Source: Oxytricha trifallax (Eukaryota; Ciliophora; Spirotrichea; Sporadotrichida; Oxytrichidae). Taken from it: DNA of 64,000 nt. Made by a program: the position numbers and the translations under genes. Shown here piece after piece: positions 1 through 11,451 of the stretch. The notes below the pieces were generated by a model. The model did not search any database. It had not been told where the DNA came from and worked only from the letters and a program-made list of their open reading frames with translations. The stretch lies in assembly GCA_000711775.1 (NCBI GenBank), contig ARYC01019867.1:1-64000 (forward strand), given 5' to 3'. How positions within the stretch are numbered: position 1 is the first letter of the stretch; every line of letters starts with the position of its first letter.

Positions 1-460
1 AAAATATGCTCATTAAGAAAATAATTATATGAATACCAGTTATACAAAAGCCTCAAAAACTATAAAATAAAGTGGAGAAAAATATAGATTTTTGTGTATT
101 ATATCGTTTAAATATAGTTTTATTCTTGTAAATAGGTTATAAAACACAAATACTTGATATTTTTATTGATTAGTCAGTTTCTAAATAATCTACACTGTCT
201 AAACAACTCATCAAAATTAATGGAGGATTGTTATATTATAAAATGTTTAAAAATAGGAACATATGATAGAATTATAAATGGAAAATAGTTAAAGTTATTT
301 CGAAAAACGATGATATAAACTTAAATCGTATAGTGAATTGATATAAACAATCACTTCATGATAAATACTTTACCATATCAGTTTATAAATATTTAATTAA
401 TTATAATCAATAATGACAAACATTATCATATCAGTATTATTAAATTAAAAAGTTAATAAA

Positions 461-790
461 TATGACGGTGACGAAAGCGTTCTTTACGAAAGTGAAGATA
501 CTTGGCTGTCGCCCAACTGTTCGTTAAGGCTGGATAATCGTCCTGTCGACCCTAGAAGTCTTCCTTTGGGTATGTCTGGCTTTATAAGTTGATGCGGGAG
601 ACTTTCCCCGTCAGAAGGAAAATCTGGTCTGATACTGGTCACAAGTCAGATTCTGATCGGCACCTTAGCCTGGTAAAAAAGATACAAGTGAAGATAATGC
701 TTTAGCAGAAATCTCAACAGCATGATGTGAGAGCATCCTGGCAGAAGTAAAATTATCTGTAAGAATTAACACTAACATTAATTATACTCG
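461..790. other. GC-richer coding-like island, strand unresolved
   Basis: This stretch is clearly richer in G+C than its AT-rich flanks. With TAA/TAG as Gln, several frames stay open. On plus, one reads YDGDESVLYESEDTW... up to a TGA near 600, and a second from about 592 reads LMRETFPVRRKIWSDTG... on to about 780. The minus strand also has an open frame (RMLSHHAVEISAKALSS). I cannot decide the strand, so it is listed as a probable macronuclear-destined segment or gene fragment without function. No known domain is recognised. Confidence 0.35.
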
Positions 791-1169
791 GAGAGTCCTT
801 GAGCTCTCGATGTGAGTTAATTATTATTATTATATTATTAGCATATCAGTAGCTTCAATCCAACAATAAATAAGTTAAAATGGAAATTATAATTGATTTA
901 GTTTATTTTGAAGTACAATAATCGGGTTTATATGTTAGAACAAAGAGAGTTTAATTATTGATTGAAATTATAATATTGCAATAAGATCAGAAAATCTTTG
1001 AAAGAGCTATTTTATCAGTAATAAAGCTTGAAAAATAAACTAAAAATACTTATTTGATAATTCAATTACATTTTGTAATTATATTTATTTATTTAACTCT
1101 ATTCTGTGAGTTGAATGATTTTAAATCAAATAAATTTTAACATATTACTTTAAATACTAAAATCAAAAC

Positions 1170-1605
1170 ATCAATCTTAGTCGTGACGTAGACGTATTTA
1201 AGTGAGTTGACGTGAAAATTTCCATGACTTGGCAGTCATGGAGCAGAAAACTCCGAAAAATCAGTCTCGCTATCAACTACTTTCCTCCTAAATCGAGATG
1301 TCGCCAGAGTAACTAGTGACAGAGCTCGTAAGATTCAATTGGAGTGACAGAAGGTGGAGAAAAACACTTACCGGTTCCACCGCTGCTGGGAAACGTATTC
1401 CCTGTCCTTTCGCTGTGGTAGCTTCAGCACCCTATCCCTGTGTGGGAGAAAAATCCTTATCGTTGGCTTCAATGGTTTTCATCTTCTCTCTTTCGAAGGC
1501 AGAGCGTACGCTGACAGATTGAACCCCCAAGACAAGTCCCTCATGCGTTGCGCCCAGCAACTCCTCCCTGCCTTCGATAGGCCTGAGTACAATAGAAAGC
1601 TAACA
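1170..1605 (-). CDS. coding-like block, unknown protein
   Basis: The minus strand reads a hydrophilic, well-mixed protein (LRPIEGREELLGATHEG, then SAFEREKMKTIEANDKDF, then AEATTAKGQGIRFPAAVEP). It is followed exactly by GTAAGT, a good ciliate splice donor. A 59-nt intron ending in AG at 1313 would fit (1313-1371). The plus strand also holds an open frame from ATG 1238 (MEQKTPKNQSRYQLL), so the strand call is not certain. The minus reading fits the direction of the blocks up to 3.4 kb. Function unknown. Confidence 0.45.
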
Positions 1606-1939
1606 TTATTCTATTTATTTAATGATGTATTGTAATTGATAATATTATTTAAAAGATTCAAACTAACTTCAATATTTGTTTACCACTATTTAAATCAACC
1701 ATATGAATAGAGACAAGTCATTATTTCAATCGTTATATTTTTAAATGTCTTATTAACCTGTTAATCAAATCAATTATTATTCATAATTTATATTAATAAC
1801 AAGATAATGCAATAAATATGTTTAAATTTCAATTAATTATTAGTAATAAGAATATAATAATCAAAATTCTATATAATTATATAAATAATCATATATTAAT
1901 TATCAGCATTCCGTTGAAGATTTACATCACAAATCTCAA

Positions 1940-2105
1940 AGTACTTGTGTTTATTCGATCGAGGAAAACCCCAAATCAAGTCTACGTAAATCAAGGGCAG
2001 TAGGAAGGGTGAGGGAAATGTCCGCGAATTTCACTTGCTTAATCAGATATGTTGTTAAATCCATTGGGGGTATCTTTGCTATGCCTACACAGTCTCACTG
2101 ACATT
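1940..2105 (-). CDS. coding-like block, unknown protein
   Basis: A GC-richer patch between AT-rich spacers. The minus strand is open through CVGIAKIPPMDLTTYLIKQV and KFADISLTLPTALDLRRLDLG, with ordinary amino-acid balance. It lies on the same strand as the blocks either side and could be one segment of the same gene. No domain recognised. Confidence 0.45.
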
Positions 2106-2260
2106 CATTTTTTAATTGAGTAAATACTTTAATAATAACATTACCAAGATCAAACAATTATTAATTAAATAATTATTAATAATAATAATAATATTTATTA
2201 TCATCATTATTAAAATTAATGAAAGAATGGTTTTCTTTTTTTTCCACTAGATTTGCTGAA

Positions 2261-2431
2261 TGTCATATCTTCCTTTCTTTGTCCTGCTCTTTATCTCTGG
2301 GTATCAACTCTATATAACCCACTGTTTCACAAGTAACCTTGCCCTCCCTGAATCTTTTTCTTTAATCAATTTTAATAAAGGCTGTTTAATTTCTAAAAGA
2401 TTGTTCAAAAGCCAAAGTTCAGTTCAAGATC
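2261..2431 (-). CDS. coding-like block ending in TGA
   Basis: About 51 codons on the minus strand (TLAFEQSFRNQTAFIKIDQR ... TVGYIELIPRDKEQDKERKI) ending at a TGA near 2261, with AT-rich DNA after it. It looks like a C-terminus. Other minus-strand blocks of the cluster lie 3' of it, so either there are two genes here or the segment order is scrambled. Confidence 0.45.
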
Positions 2432-2735
2432 TGGCTTATCTTTAGCAATGTTCTTGCTTCCAAATATAATTGAAGGTAATATGCTTAAACAAGTAGATAT
2501 TTATGTAATATGCCAATGCATATTCTTGTAAACACATGATTTTCAATGTGATTCTATCATCTATCCTGCTAATAATATCTCCACTATGATTTTTAATGTC
2601 TTCTTCTACTTTCAATAATATCCATGGAAACAGTGCAATTATATTTATTATTTCAGTTGTACATCTCAATAATCCTGCATCACCAACATTGCAGTTCTTC
2701 ATTTAATTCAGAAGTATGCATATAAATGTCAATAA
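2420..2735 (-). CDS. coding-like block, unknown protein
   Basis: The minus strand is open for about 100 codons, including MKNCNVGDAGLLRCTTEII, FPWILLKVEEDIKNHSGDII and SRIDDRITLKIMCLQEYALA. The mix of charged and hydrophobic residues suggests a folded helical protein. The start shown is the only internal ATG (2702); the frame is open upstream. Function unknown. Confidence 0.45.
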
Positions 2736-2894
2736 TTTGAAAAAAAAGATTATCTTGTTTTGGAAATAAAATGCTAATTTAATTATAAATAGTTATTAAT
2801 TTTAAATTCTTTAGAATTAAATTAATACAAATTGCAAAAGATATTTATTTTTTAAAAAAAAGATTCCTTTTCATCATCTTAACCTTCATTTTTA

Positions 2895-3075
2895 TGATTT
2901 CATGATTGACCATTGTCTTGTTCATTGTGGCGCCTTGTGAAGCTCTGGTCTATTAAACCCTGAACTTTATTTGATGGATCAAAAGAAGATATTTTTCAAG
3001 GTAAGTTTCTATTGTAAGTCACATTTAAAGTGAGTGCACCAGCTTCATCAGTTTGTTTTACTATTTCATTTTGAT
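2895..3075 (-). CDS. coding-like block ending in TGA
   Basis: Minus-strand reading NEIVKQTDEAGALTLNVTYN ... then, after one in-frame TGA, KISSFDPSNKVQGLIDQSFT and a terminal TGA near 2900. The residues on both sides of the internal TGA look coding. The block may be two segments meeting there or a decayed gene. No domain recognised. Confidence 0.4.
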
Positions 3076-3214
3076 TATTATTAAATTATTACTAATTTAC
3101 TTTAAGTTTATTTTGTAAATTCCTTAATTCTGGTTTAAATCATTGGTTTAAACAAATTCAATTACATATTGAAGCAATAAATTATTGAATTCAAATTTAA
3201 TTATTTATTTATAT

Positions 3215-3390
3215 TTCCATCTTGAGTGATCTCATTATTTACATTAAAACTCATTCTTGCCATGATTTGAGGCAATCTGAATTCTTTCATTAAAGCTCTA
3301 CTGATTAATTTAATGATAAATATACTTACCCATTCATAACAGCCTAAGTCAATTTCTTTTCTCTCTACTCTTTTTTACCACACTATCTTT
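3215..3390 (-). CDS. coding-like block with possible 29-nt intron
   Basis: The minus strand reads KRVERKEIDLGCYEW up to GTAAGT. A 29-nt GT...AG interval (3301-3329) is a candidate intron of the short ciliate kind. Without splicing the frame stays open (RALMKEFRLPQIMARMSFNV). I see no domain. Confidence 0.35.
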
Positions 3391-4033
3391 AACATTCTTT
3401 TCTTTAATCTTATTTTATAGTAACTTATAATTGATACTAAGCATTAAAAATAAATAAATGAAGCTATCTAATCGAGTTCTTCTATCTTTTAATCCAAACA
3501 GCCTCGTTTTAAAGTTAGTTATTTTTTTATGTATTTTTAGCTTTACAAGCTTCAAACTCATTTATCTTTTCCTATGATATGTCGGCCTCTTTTATTTATT
3601 AATTAATTTTTGTTTCATTTATCTTAAAATTTTAGAATTTGTAGTATCAATGTTTACTCCTGAAATTAGTTGTCACAGCTAGCTGATATTCTACTAGACT
3701 TTATTCATTTAGGAATTCATTAAAATTTGTATAAAATAAAAAAATTATTAATATAAATTAAATAATTAACTTAAAAAGTTAATAGATACCTAGAACCTAT
3801 TTAATGAGTAGAGAACAAAAGAAGGGGTTTAAATAACTCACCCTTCTTTTCTCGAAAGGTACTAATCAACTCTTCTATGAAGACAATGGGGCTGACCAAC
3901 AAACAAATAGAAAGGTAAAGACAAAATCTATCTTCAAAATCTAGAGCTCTGCTAACAAATAGTAACCTCGCTAACCTGCCCCTCCATCTATAAATAACTT
4001 TGAAAACATCTAACTTCAAAGAAACAATATGAG

Positions 4034-4711
4034 ATGGACTTCACTCCCAACAGTCATGAAAAACAAAACAGACCTAATGTCAACTTAAAGAAAGTAATAG
4101 ATGAAGTTAGTATCAAAGAAACTAGCTTCTTTACCTTAGTTTAAAAATGTAGGGACACCACAGACCAAGTCCTTAATGAATCACCCCCCCTCACACAAGA
4201 CGAACTCTAAGCCTCATAAATAAAATGTATGAATGCATACCAAGCTCAAATTAACCTACTGATCGTCATGATCTTAAATATTCAAAAATATAACTAAACA
4301 AAAGATATAGGGCACATTCAGGACATAGCGATAGCTACAAAAAACAAAAACTTTGAATATCCCTTTAGAGTAAAAAGATTCTAAACTCTCATACATTAAC
4401 TAGCTTTCACTATTAAATACCCCTAGGTAATACAAGAATCAACCTTCAAAGTAGAGAACCTAGCCATAAAGTCCCTCGAAAATATAGCAAACTAAGGTGG
4501 TCTGAAATTAACCAACTAACTAAAACAAAACCTCACTAAGCAATATAAACTTCCATAAACCACCACAAAGGAGGATGTAGAAATGCTAGATGAAGATGCT
4601 GAACAAATAGACATTTCCACGAAACCCAGGAAAAAACCTAAACTTAAACCTGACATCTTTATTGATGACGCATCACATCAGAAAAGTCTGATCAGTTTAG
4701 CCTAGAACTGA
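4034..4711 (+). CDS. 225-residue lysine-rich ORF, first of three
   Basis: From ATG 4034 the frame is open to TGA 4711 when TAA/TAG are Gln. The protein starts MDFTPNSHEKQNRPNVNLKK. It has a basic/acidic tail (KEDVEMLDEDAEQIDISTK, PRKKPKLKPDIFIDD) like a nuclear or nucleic-acid-binding protein. The next ORF starts in the overlapping frame with compatible sequence (EKSDQFSLELKANIKKAKN), so a frame change near 4680 probably split one protein. It could be ORF1 of a LINE-like element (no reverse transcriptase is adjacent) or a host gene. Unknown function. Confidence 0.5.
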
Positions 4712-4998
4712 AAGCCAATATCAAAAAAGCTAAGAACATTCATATCAATAACTATAGACTATAATAATAGTTTTAATTTAAAATATTGGGCACAACTAAA
4801 TATAAAATGGATGAAAGGATTCTTAAAAATCTTACCCTACAGAATAACCAACAGATTAAATGGTACTTTACCAAATCAAAAAACAAATACTGGCACGAAC
4901 TAAACAGTGAGGTATATGAAGAATTTGACAAATTTCATATAATAGATTTCACAAAAATTAACTTAAATTTCAACAATATTCAATTAGAAACACTATGA
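4705..4998 (+). CDS. ORF continuing the lysine-rich series
   Basis: Open frame from before 4705 to TGA 4996-4998. It contains IKWYFTKSKNKYWHELNSEV followed by YEEFDKF. The Trp/Tyr spacing recalls a WWE domain only weakly, and I do not assign it. The stop overlaps the ATG of the next ORF (ATGA, 4995-4998). Likely the C-terminal half of the 4034 gene. Confidence 0.4.
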
Positions 4999-5243
4999 TT
5001 ACACTTTAGCAATTATCAATGCTTAAAACAAAGCCAAAAGTCATACAAATGGGTGGCACGTATAAACTGGAACTTAAGTATAAAAAAGATGAAGACGCAA
5101 GCATATTTATGATAAACTGGCACAAAGAGAAAGTCACTAATCATAAGTTCTGGAAAGGAGTTTCAAGATGGAAGAGAAAGAAAAAGCTGGACATCCATAT
5201 AAAGACAAAGAAGATATAAGGAAGACCAGATTACTTAAAATGA
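4995..5243 (+). CDS. 82-residue basic ORF overlapping by ATGA
   Basis: ATG 4995 overlaps the preceding TGA and the frame runs to TGA 5241-5243. The protein is strongly basic (FWKGVSRWKRKKKLDIHIKT). The layout of three successive same-strand ORFs suggests one decayed gene or a compact element. No domain recognised. Confidence 0.35.
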
Positions 5244-5599
5244 AAATGGTTAGTCCCTTATATATATTAACATATATTTAAGATCGGGGTCCCCAGAGAC
5301 CTCAATGTGATCACATTATTATTTTTATTGATATAAATAAATTTATTAATTAAACCTCATGAGTAGATTTAAAGTGAATTATTCTAGAGTGAAATTAAAC
5401 AACTCTGAAATAATTCTACACATATTTAATTAAAATATTCATTGTGAAGTACTTATAGTTGACAACAGTGACTAATATTTAACATTATAATTATTGAAAT
5501 CTATGAAAATTCATTTGAAATAAAAAGATGCGTGACTTATTGATGGTTTTGCATTAAAGAGTATATCTGAAAATTAGTAATAAATTTACACTATCACAA

Positions 5600-5936
5600 A
5601 TTTGCAAGCAACCATTTCACCTTATGAGTATGGATTAGGGTACTTTAAGGGTACGTATTAGAGGACTCACAAGCAAAGTACAAAATATTAGCTGATTGTA
5701 GTAATCATTGGTGATGTTGTTTTATAGTATTCCCACCAATTACTTCAACTAGAGCTTAACCTTCAATATAAGGAGTAATATGATATGCAAATAATGCCAT
5801 AATTTTATGATTTTAGTGCTTTCATGAAATTATTAAGAGGTGGAAAATTCATCGGTACCAATATTATCACACTTCTTCAAGTTCTTAGCAAGATTGTCGT
5901 TGTCTTCTTCATAAATGCCTATAACATGAAATGACT
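5600..5936 (-). CDS. coding-like block, unknown protein
   Basis: The minus strand gives ESFHVIGIYEEDNDNLAKNL and DNIGTDEFSTS. In a second frame it gives MALFAYHITPYIEGQALVEV and, after a TGA at a position where Trp would fit, LLQSANILYFACESSNTYPQ. Both look like real protein. The plus strand also has a 130-codon open frame, but it is hydrophobic and less convincing. Possibly several segments or a decayed gene. Function unknown. Confidence 0.45.
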
Positions 5937-6064
5937 CAAATTTTATATTTAGGAATAAATTTTTTTACTTAATCAGATAAGCATTATATTTAAAATTGAA
6001 ATTTTATTTCGTAATAATTAATTATTAAAATTAAAACTTACACAAATCATTAACTAGTTATTTC

Positions 6065-6175
6065 AAGAGATTTCACAATTCAAGTATCTTTAAATTACAT
6101 CTAAACAGGCTAATTCTCTAAAACTCAATTTATTCTAGGAGAAAAATTAGCTCCGCGTTGCAAAGAACTTTCATT
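6065..6175 (-). CDS. short coding-like block
   Basis: Minus-strand reading YLRQMKVLCNAELIFLLEQI ... ending in TGA at about 6075, in a slightly GC-richer patch. Short, so only suggestive. Same strand as its neighbours. Confidence 0.3.
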
Positions 6176-6262
6176 TGGCGAAGATAAAATTATTTTTTTA
6201 CCTATAATTATAAATTAATATTTTTTTCTCAATTGAGACATTCCAAATTCTTCATTAATAAT

Positions 6263-6679
6263 TCAAATTCGCTTACTCTTCTCAGACACATTACAAGTCC
6301 AGACTCCAAAAGCTACGGTCAAGGAGCTCATGAAAGTACCGTCTAGCTACATCATTTCTTGATTAGATGATTGCATTTGATGACAGAGATTTCTTCTGAT
6401 GTCTCGAGGTTTCTTCTAGCAAATTATTTTTATCTCTAGGGTGTTCTCTGTGAGAACTGAGACTCCTCTAATAGGTACTAGCAATTCTTGGTATCTTTAG
6501 TTTGTAAAGATAAAAATCATTTTTAGCTCCCCCTTAAATTGTAAACAGTTCAAGCGATCTGATGTAGCACCAGATAAATTTTCTGTCCACTAACCCAAAT
6601 TCCTAAAGCAAGCCATAATTAGATACATGATTTCATCAAACCACAAGTAAAAATAAAAGTAAGTGGTATTAAAGTCTTA
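6263..6679 (-). CDS. 139-codon open frame, probable C-terminal gene segment
   Basis: The minus strand is open from about 6679 to TGA 6263-6265. The protein includes ACFRNLGQWTENLSGATSDR, YQELLVPIRGVSVLTENTLE and VAFGVWTCNVSEKSKRI before the stop. Composition is balanced and G+C is above the flanks, unlike chance frames here. The first ~20 residues (AT-rich) may be non-coding. No family recognised. Confidence 0.5.
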
Positions 6680-7309
6680 TCACTTAATTGCATGACATCA
6701 AAATTAATAATTGCTGATGCTGTGATAATATTAAATTTAATTTAAATGAATTATCAAGGTCAATCATAATTTTCCCGCATTCTCAATGATATAAAATATA
6801 TTATCGTTTATGAATATTTTTAATAAAAAATATAATCGATTATAGCATATATTTTCAGAATCAAATCATTATTTTTTAGATTTCAATTTAGATGGGCTTG
6901 AAAGATGAAGTGAATCATGTTAATCTTTCTAAAACTTAAAATTGCAGAAAGAATCATTGTTAAGAAGTCTATAAAATCCTTAAGTTAAATACTTATTTTG
7001 CAAAATTAAAACGATATAACTTAACAAGTTCTTTTTTGCCTCATTTATATAAAATTTATTGTTTAATGAGTCAGAACTTTAATATCTTTATAAAATAGAA
7101 TAAAATTTAATTATTATAATATATTTTTTTAAACTATTATAATAAGAATAATAATGGTTACTAAATTGAAATGATATTGTAAAATCTTATAATAATCGTA
7201 TTTATTTATTCAGTTGTATACTATCGAGATACATTCTTAAATTACTCAGTTCTTCTACACATATTTTATTGCATATGATTAAAATATTAATTATATATAT
7301 ATATTGGCG

Positions 7310-7672
7310 GTAATAATTCTTAAAATCTTTAGTTTTTCCTAATCTTTGGTGCTGTGAAGCCAGCTACTGCAATAGTTTAAACATCAATAGCAAAATTTAC
7401 AACATTGCTCACAATATCCTTGACTTTGTCAGCATATCCATCAGCTTTCTTAAAAATAGAGTGATCCACATTTACGCATTGTTGTTGTATTTTATTTATT
7501 AAAGGATAGATCATCAAATCCAGCTTCTCATGGGTCGATTGTTCTCTTAATCTGATGATGAAGAGTTTGGTGAAGCTTCTACAACTCTTTCTTATGTCAC
7601 ATACTAGCAAGTCATACAAAATAAATAATTTGGCCAATCGGTGCAATTGTCTATTTTTTTATTTAATTAGTT
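7310..7672 (-). CDS. ~120-codon coding-like block
   Basis: A minus-strand open frame reading LREQSTHEKLDLMIYPLINK, IQQQCVNVDHSIFKKADGYA and DKVKDIVSNVVNFAIDV, then through a TAA read as Gln into TIAVAGFTAPKIRKN. It looks like a helical protein. No ATG is certain. It lies 640 bp upstream (on minus) of the 6263-6679 block, with AT-rich DNA between. Confidence 0.5.
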
Positions 7673-8198
7673 AATCATAAAATATACATATTCAAATATA
7701 TCAAACCTAAGTAGAGAATAAGATAATTTCATAATAATAATAATATAAATATAATTCTTGTGAAAGTTGTGTGAAGAATAAAGTAGTAGGGAGGACAAAA
7801 GTAAGAAAAACTTGCTACTTTTGCCTCTTTTCTAAATGTCTTAATTGATTATGTAAATTATGTATTATTCATTCAATTACTATTTATTCATAATAATATA
7901 GTATATTAACTTTAATTTGTTAGGTTATTTAAAAATTAAGAAAGTTTTAAATCAATTTTATTCAAAATATTTTATAAATCAATTTATTTGCTTATATAAT
8001 ATAGTTTAACTTTATAATCGATAACATATTCAGCATTCATTATCAATAAAAAATGAAGTTTCAAGTTATCTGTAATGCATCCTTTATATAAGTTGTGATA
8101 TTTAGTTTAAATAAATATTGTTAAGAATATTATTGTTGGCTTGAGTACATATTTAAGCAAAAGAATCTAATCTATATAGCATTAAAACAGAGGCAAAA

Positions 8199-9117
8199 AT
8201 GAAATTTTTAAATATTTCTTTGGTTTTATTCTTTATACTTTTGACAAGAGAAAAGTTTCAATGTATTTCTTCAATATCTTATTAACAATGATTATGATGA
8301 ATCTAGAGGGCATAAATGATCAGCAGCATTGCGGAGACTTTTTCTGATTTGGGATACCATTAGAATTCACACAATTAATATCCTTATCGCTACTCTTTCT
8401 ATCGGCTATTCATTAGTTCAGATGCTGATTAAAAAATTATCATTTCTCTATTGCAGCTTCCTCGAGTTTTTGCCTCTAGAGCTTCCTAGTTCTACTATCT
8501 TGATTCTTAATAGACTTCTGCTAATTATAGATGAAATTAGAAAGATATTCTATTAAGCCTAAACTATTGCATTTCCTCCACAAAACATGACTTATAATTC
8601 AATAAAAGCACCCTTAAAATTCTATCTAGATTTATAGCTAATTTCTTAAAAAATTTCGTAATCCTGAACTTGTAAAGATATAGCACTGGGAGGTAACAGC
8701 AGCAGGAGGAGCAAAAAAATTTATCCGGCCTCTAAAGGAATGATTAGATGAAGACTTCAAAATATTGATACTTGAGTCTGTTAACTAAGTATACTGTATA
8801 ATCAACATATTGGAGCAACGCCATAGTAACTTCCTAAACACAGTGGATTGGCCATTTTCTTAAAGCTTTGTCATGTGTTAGTTAATGCCTTTGCAGATTT
8901 CTCTTCAGTAATTAACTTCCCAATAGTTTTAATATGTACTTGTAATGCGGATCATGCCATTAAAGATAGAATTATTCCTTTACTCATTTTTTCTGTAATA
9001 TTATTAGTTTTAATATTAATCAAATTTTTCTTTAAACGATACACTTCAGGATACTATAAATTTGTAAATTCTTTATATTATGCATTATATTTGCTTGCAA
9101 TTAAAATTAATAAATGA
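8199..9117 (+). CDS. candidate membrane/secreted protein gene
   Basis: ATG 8199 opens with a classic signal peptide (MKFLNISLVLFFILLTREKF). The 3' end, from about 8848, encodes a long hydrophobic segment (LLIFSVILLVLILIKFFFKR) and a short basic tail ending at TGA 9115-9117. The middle is open in more than one frame: one block reads KLSFLYCSFLEFLPLELPSS, another VTAAGGAKKFIRPLKE then LDEDFKILILESVNQVY. So the gene is split by introns, internal eliminated sequence or decay. The overall plan would be a type I membrane protein. Family unknown. Confidence 0.45.
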
Positions 9118-9484
9118 AATTTAATATATAAATTGATAAATATTAATAAATGTGTATTGTGTAAAAATATTTAAAGTTTAAGTATTTAAATTCAGAGTTT
9201 TAATCCATCTAACATAATGTAAATTAAATAATTTTACAAAAGAATATTCTCAAGAAAATGATTCATTAATTTAGGTTAAATATGGTAAAGATTAATTTAA
9301 TTAATATTATTTTTATTAAAAGTTAGCATTAAAATATAAATATTTGAATAATATTCATGCTCAATTCTAGTTACTTCATCACTTAAGATATATTAAAATT
9401 AAATTTCTTAATAATTAATTCTTGAAATAGTGTATTCAAGATATCATTATAGTACTAATGATTATTAAATAGACTTAAATATAG
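9118..9484. other. AT-rich spacer, nothing recognised
   Basis: Very AT-rich DNA between the membrane-protein gene and TBE copy 1. No gene, repeat or RNA is recognised. Confidence 0.7.
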
Positions 9485-9589
9485 AATCAAAACCCCAAAA
9501 CCCCTTAGTGAGGTTTATAAGTGCTTTGATTTGTAGGGTATAGTTGGGGTCTTATTGGGGTTAGTAGAGAAACTAGGTCAAATTGCAAT

Positions 9590-10618
9590 ATGAGAAATAG
9601 AAATCAGCGAAATTTAGGGTCTATTTATGATGATAAATATTTAGATTTACTGCTTCAGCTTAGGTATGGTACGAGTATTAATATAGATTAAGTCAAACCA
9701 GTATTGAATTATGCAGCTATTGCAAAGCTCTTACACAAGAGTGCCTCTACTGTTAGGTATCACTGCATGTTAGCTGTTTAGCATTTTAATTCTGGTACTT
9801 GAAAGCATCCTACTAGAAAATAAAAGTTCTCACAGCACCATATTGACTACCTCTGTGACTCTAAGACTTTAAAGTATTGGGCACACTTTCTTCTAGACTA
9901 GCGAGCTGTAATGTTTCATCGCAAGTTTCCTGATATGCGCATCTCTCCTTAGACTATAGCCAACATTTATAGAAGAAATGGTATTACTTTCAAGACTGTC
10001 AACAGAGTGAAGAGAGTGATTGATTTTACAGTGCCATTTTATAGTAATAATTTAAACTATATACATGATTAAATGCAGAGAGCTATTGATAATAACATCA
10101 AGTTCCTACATGCAGATGAAGCTGTGTTTACTTTCAACACTTTTATCAATAAGTCATGGTATAAGAAGTATGATAATATAGAAGTCTATGACTAAAAAGT
10201 GAAGGTAGTCACCCATGCAATTTTAGCTGGTATAAGTGAAGATTCAGGCTTAGAGAGTTATGTGATTCACCCTCGCTCTATTAAGCGAGAGTAGTATATA
10301 GAGTTCCTACATAAGCTCAGAGAGAAGTATAGCAACCAAGAGATCATCCTGTTTGTTGATAACCTGTCAGTTCATAAGACTAAGGAGTCTAAGAAAGCTT
10401 ATGAAGACCTAAACATAACTCCTGTTTATAACGTTCCTTATAGTCCTTAATTTAATGGAATAGAATACTACTGGAGTTAAATCAAGACTCACTACAAGAA
10501 GCTGCTGCTCTATCATCTTATGCATGACTTGCCTATCGATACAGTAGACTTGATTCAAAGCAGCTGTAGAGAGTAAGCGTAGATAAGACAACAATTTGTG
10601 CGAGAGAAGGAAGAATGA
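9590..10618 (+). CDS. TBE transposase (Tc1/mariner superfamily, DD34E)
   Basis: About 342 codons from ATG 9590 to TGA 10616-10618. The catalytic triad is visible: FLHADEAVFTFNTF (first Asp), EIILFVDNLSVHKT (second Asp) and PYSPQFNGIEYYW (Glu), with 34 residues between the second Asp and the Glu. An N-terminal helix-turn-helix region (LHKSASTVRYH) precedes it. One in-frame TGA lies in the motif GT-TGA-KHPTRK, and TBE copy 2 has a TGA at the same position. This is either an inherited lesion (TGG to TGA) or tolerated read-through. The length matches the ~42 kDa TBE ORF. It would cut and rejoin element ends in the germline or developing nucleus. Confidence 0.9.
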
Positions 10619-10911
10619 ATGTTTATAAATAAGTTTTAGATTTAAACGAATGAATATATTCACATATTAAATTGGCCCATAAAGGGGTTTGGCTTCTCTT
10701 TCTTCTCCTCTTCTTAAGGCTTGCTTGGACCCATATTTCTTCTCTTTGTGCCAGCTCCTGCATCTATGTTCATTTCTTCTAGCTTTTAGACATCTTTATA
10801 AAGTCTTTTGCTCACTTCATAAATAGTCTATGACTTTCTCTCTCTGTGAACCTTCGCATGCTCTTTCATTAGGAAATAAACCAGTTCCAGGTTTCCCTAC
10901 AAAGTTATGAA

Positions 10912-11451
10912 TCAAAGCTTACTAGAGAAGAATGGGTGCTTCTTAAGCTCAGCGAGCCAGGTCTCGCTTATTAGTATGCCTTGCTTGTTTTAATCTTCAG
11001 GATAAATAGAGTAGCGTTTTTTGTGAGCTTCTTCAATGATCTCTCTGAGATAACTCTCTCTTAAAGTGCCAAGAACTCCAAAGAAGAAGCTCCTTTCTGG
11101 AAGCTTGTTAGAGAGTTGTTTCTTGGTAGGAAGATAAACTACCAACTCTTCTTCTTTCATCGCATCCTCGTAGAGATTAGTGACTGAAATCTCTGGGTAG
11201 TTTGGTATATCTATCAACTTTATATCACTGTTTTTGAAGGCTTTCTTCTCATCGCAGAGTATAGCTTTTAAGAATGAAATTTTGGTACCTTCCATCGTTG
11301 GAAGGAATAAACCCACTATAGTATATGATTCAGTATATGTCACATGCTTACCATGCTAAGAGAGGTATCGATAGAGATCTTCCTTGCTTCTAAATCTTGA
11401 GATCATTTCTTAAGCTTCAACCCTCTTCATTGCAGTACTTATAGATTCCAT
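10912..11451 (-). CDS. TBE 22 kDa protein
   Basis: 179 codons from ATG 11451 to TGA 10912-10914, the length expected of the TBE 22 kDa ORF. The protein starts MESISTAMKRVEAQEMISRF and contains YTIVGLFLPTMEGTKISFLK and KLPERSFFFGVLGTLRESYL. It has no domain I can name. The stop (SSKL-TGA) is shared with copy 2, which supports it as the true end. On minus, the frame stays open beyond it to about 10668, but copies differ there. It is convergent with the transposase gene; the DNA between them (10619-10911) holds no other gene. Confidence 0.85.

Noticed and set aside
4790-4998. WWE domain
   Set aside because: Trp/Tyr spacing is only loosely similar and later motif positions are not met.
9488-9520. 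C4A4 repeats as a real chromosome end or telomere addition site
   Set aside because: The repeats are at both ends of a 4.1 kb element in inverted orientation with a 3-bp target duplication, and coding-like DNA continues outside. They are TBE tips.
10668-10911. Extension of the TBE 22 kDa protein beyond its TGA
   Set aside because: Frame stays open in copy 1, but copy 2 shares the TGA and the shorter length matches the known 22 kDa ORF. Kept only as a remark for copy 3.
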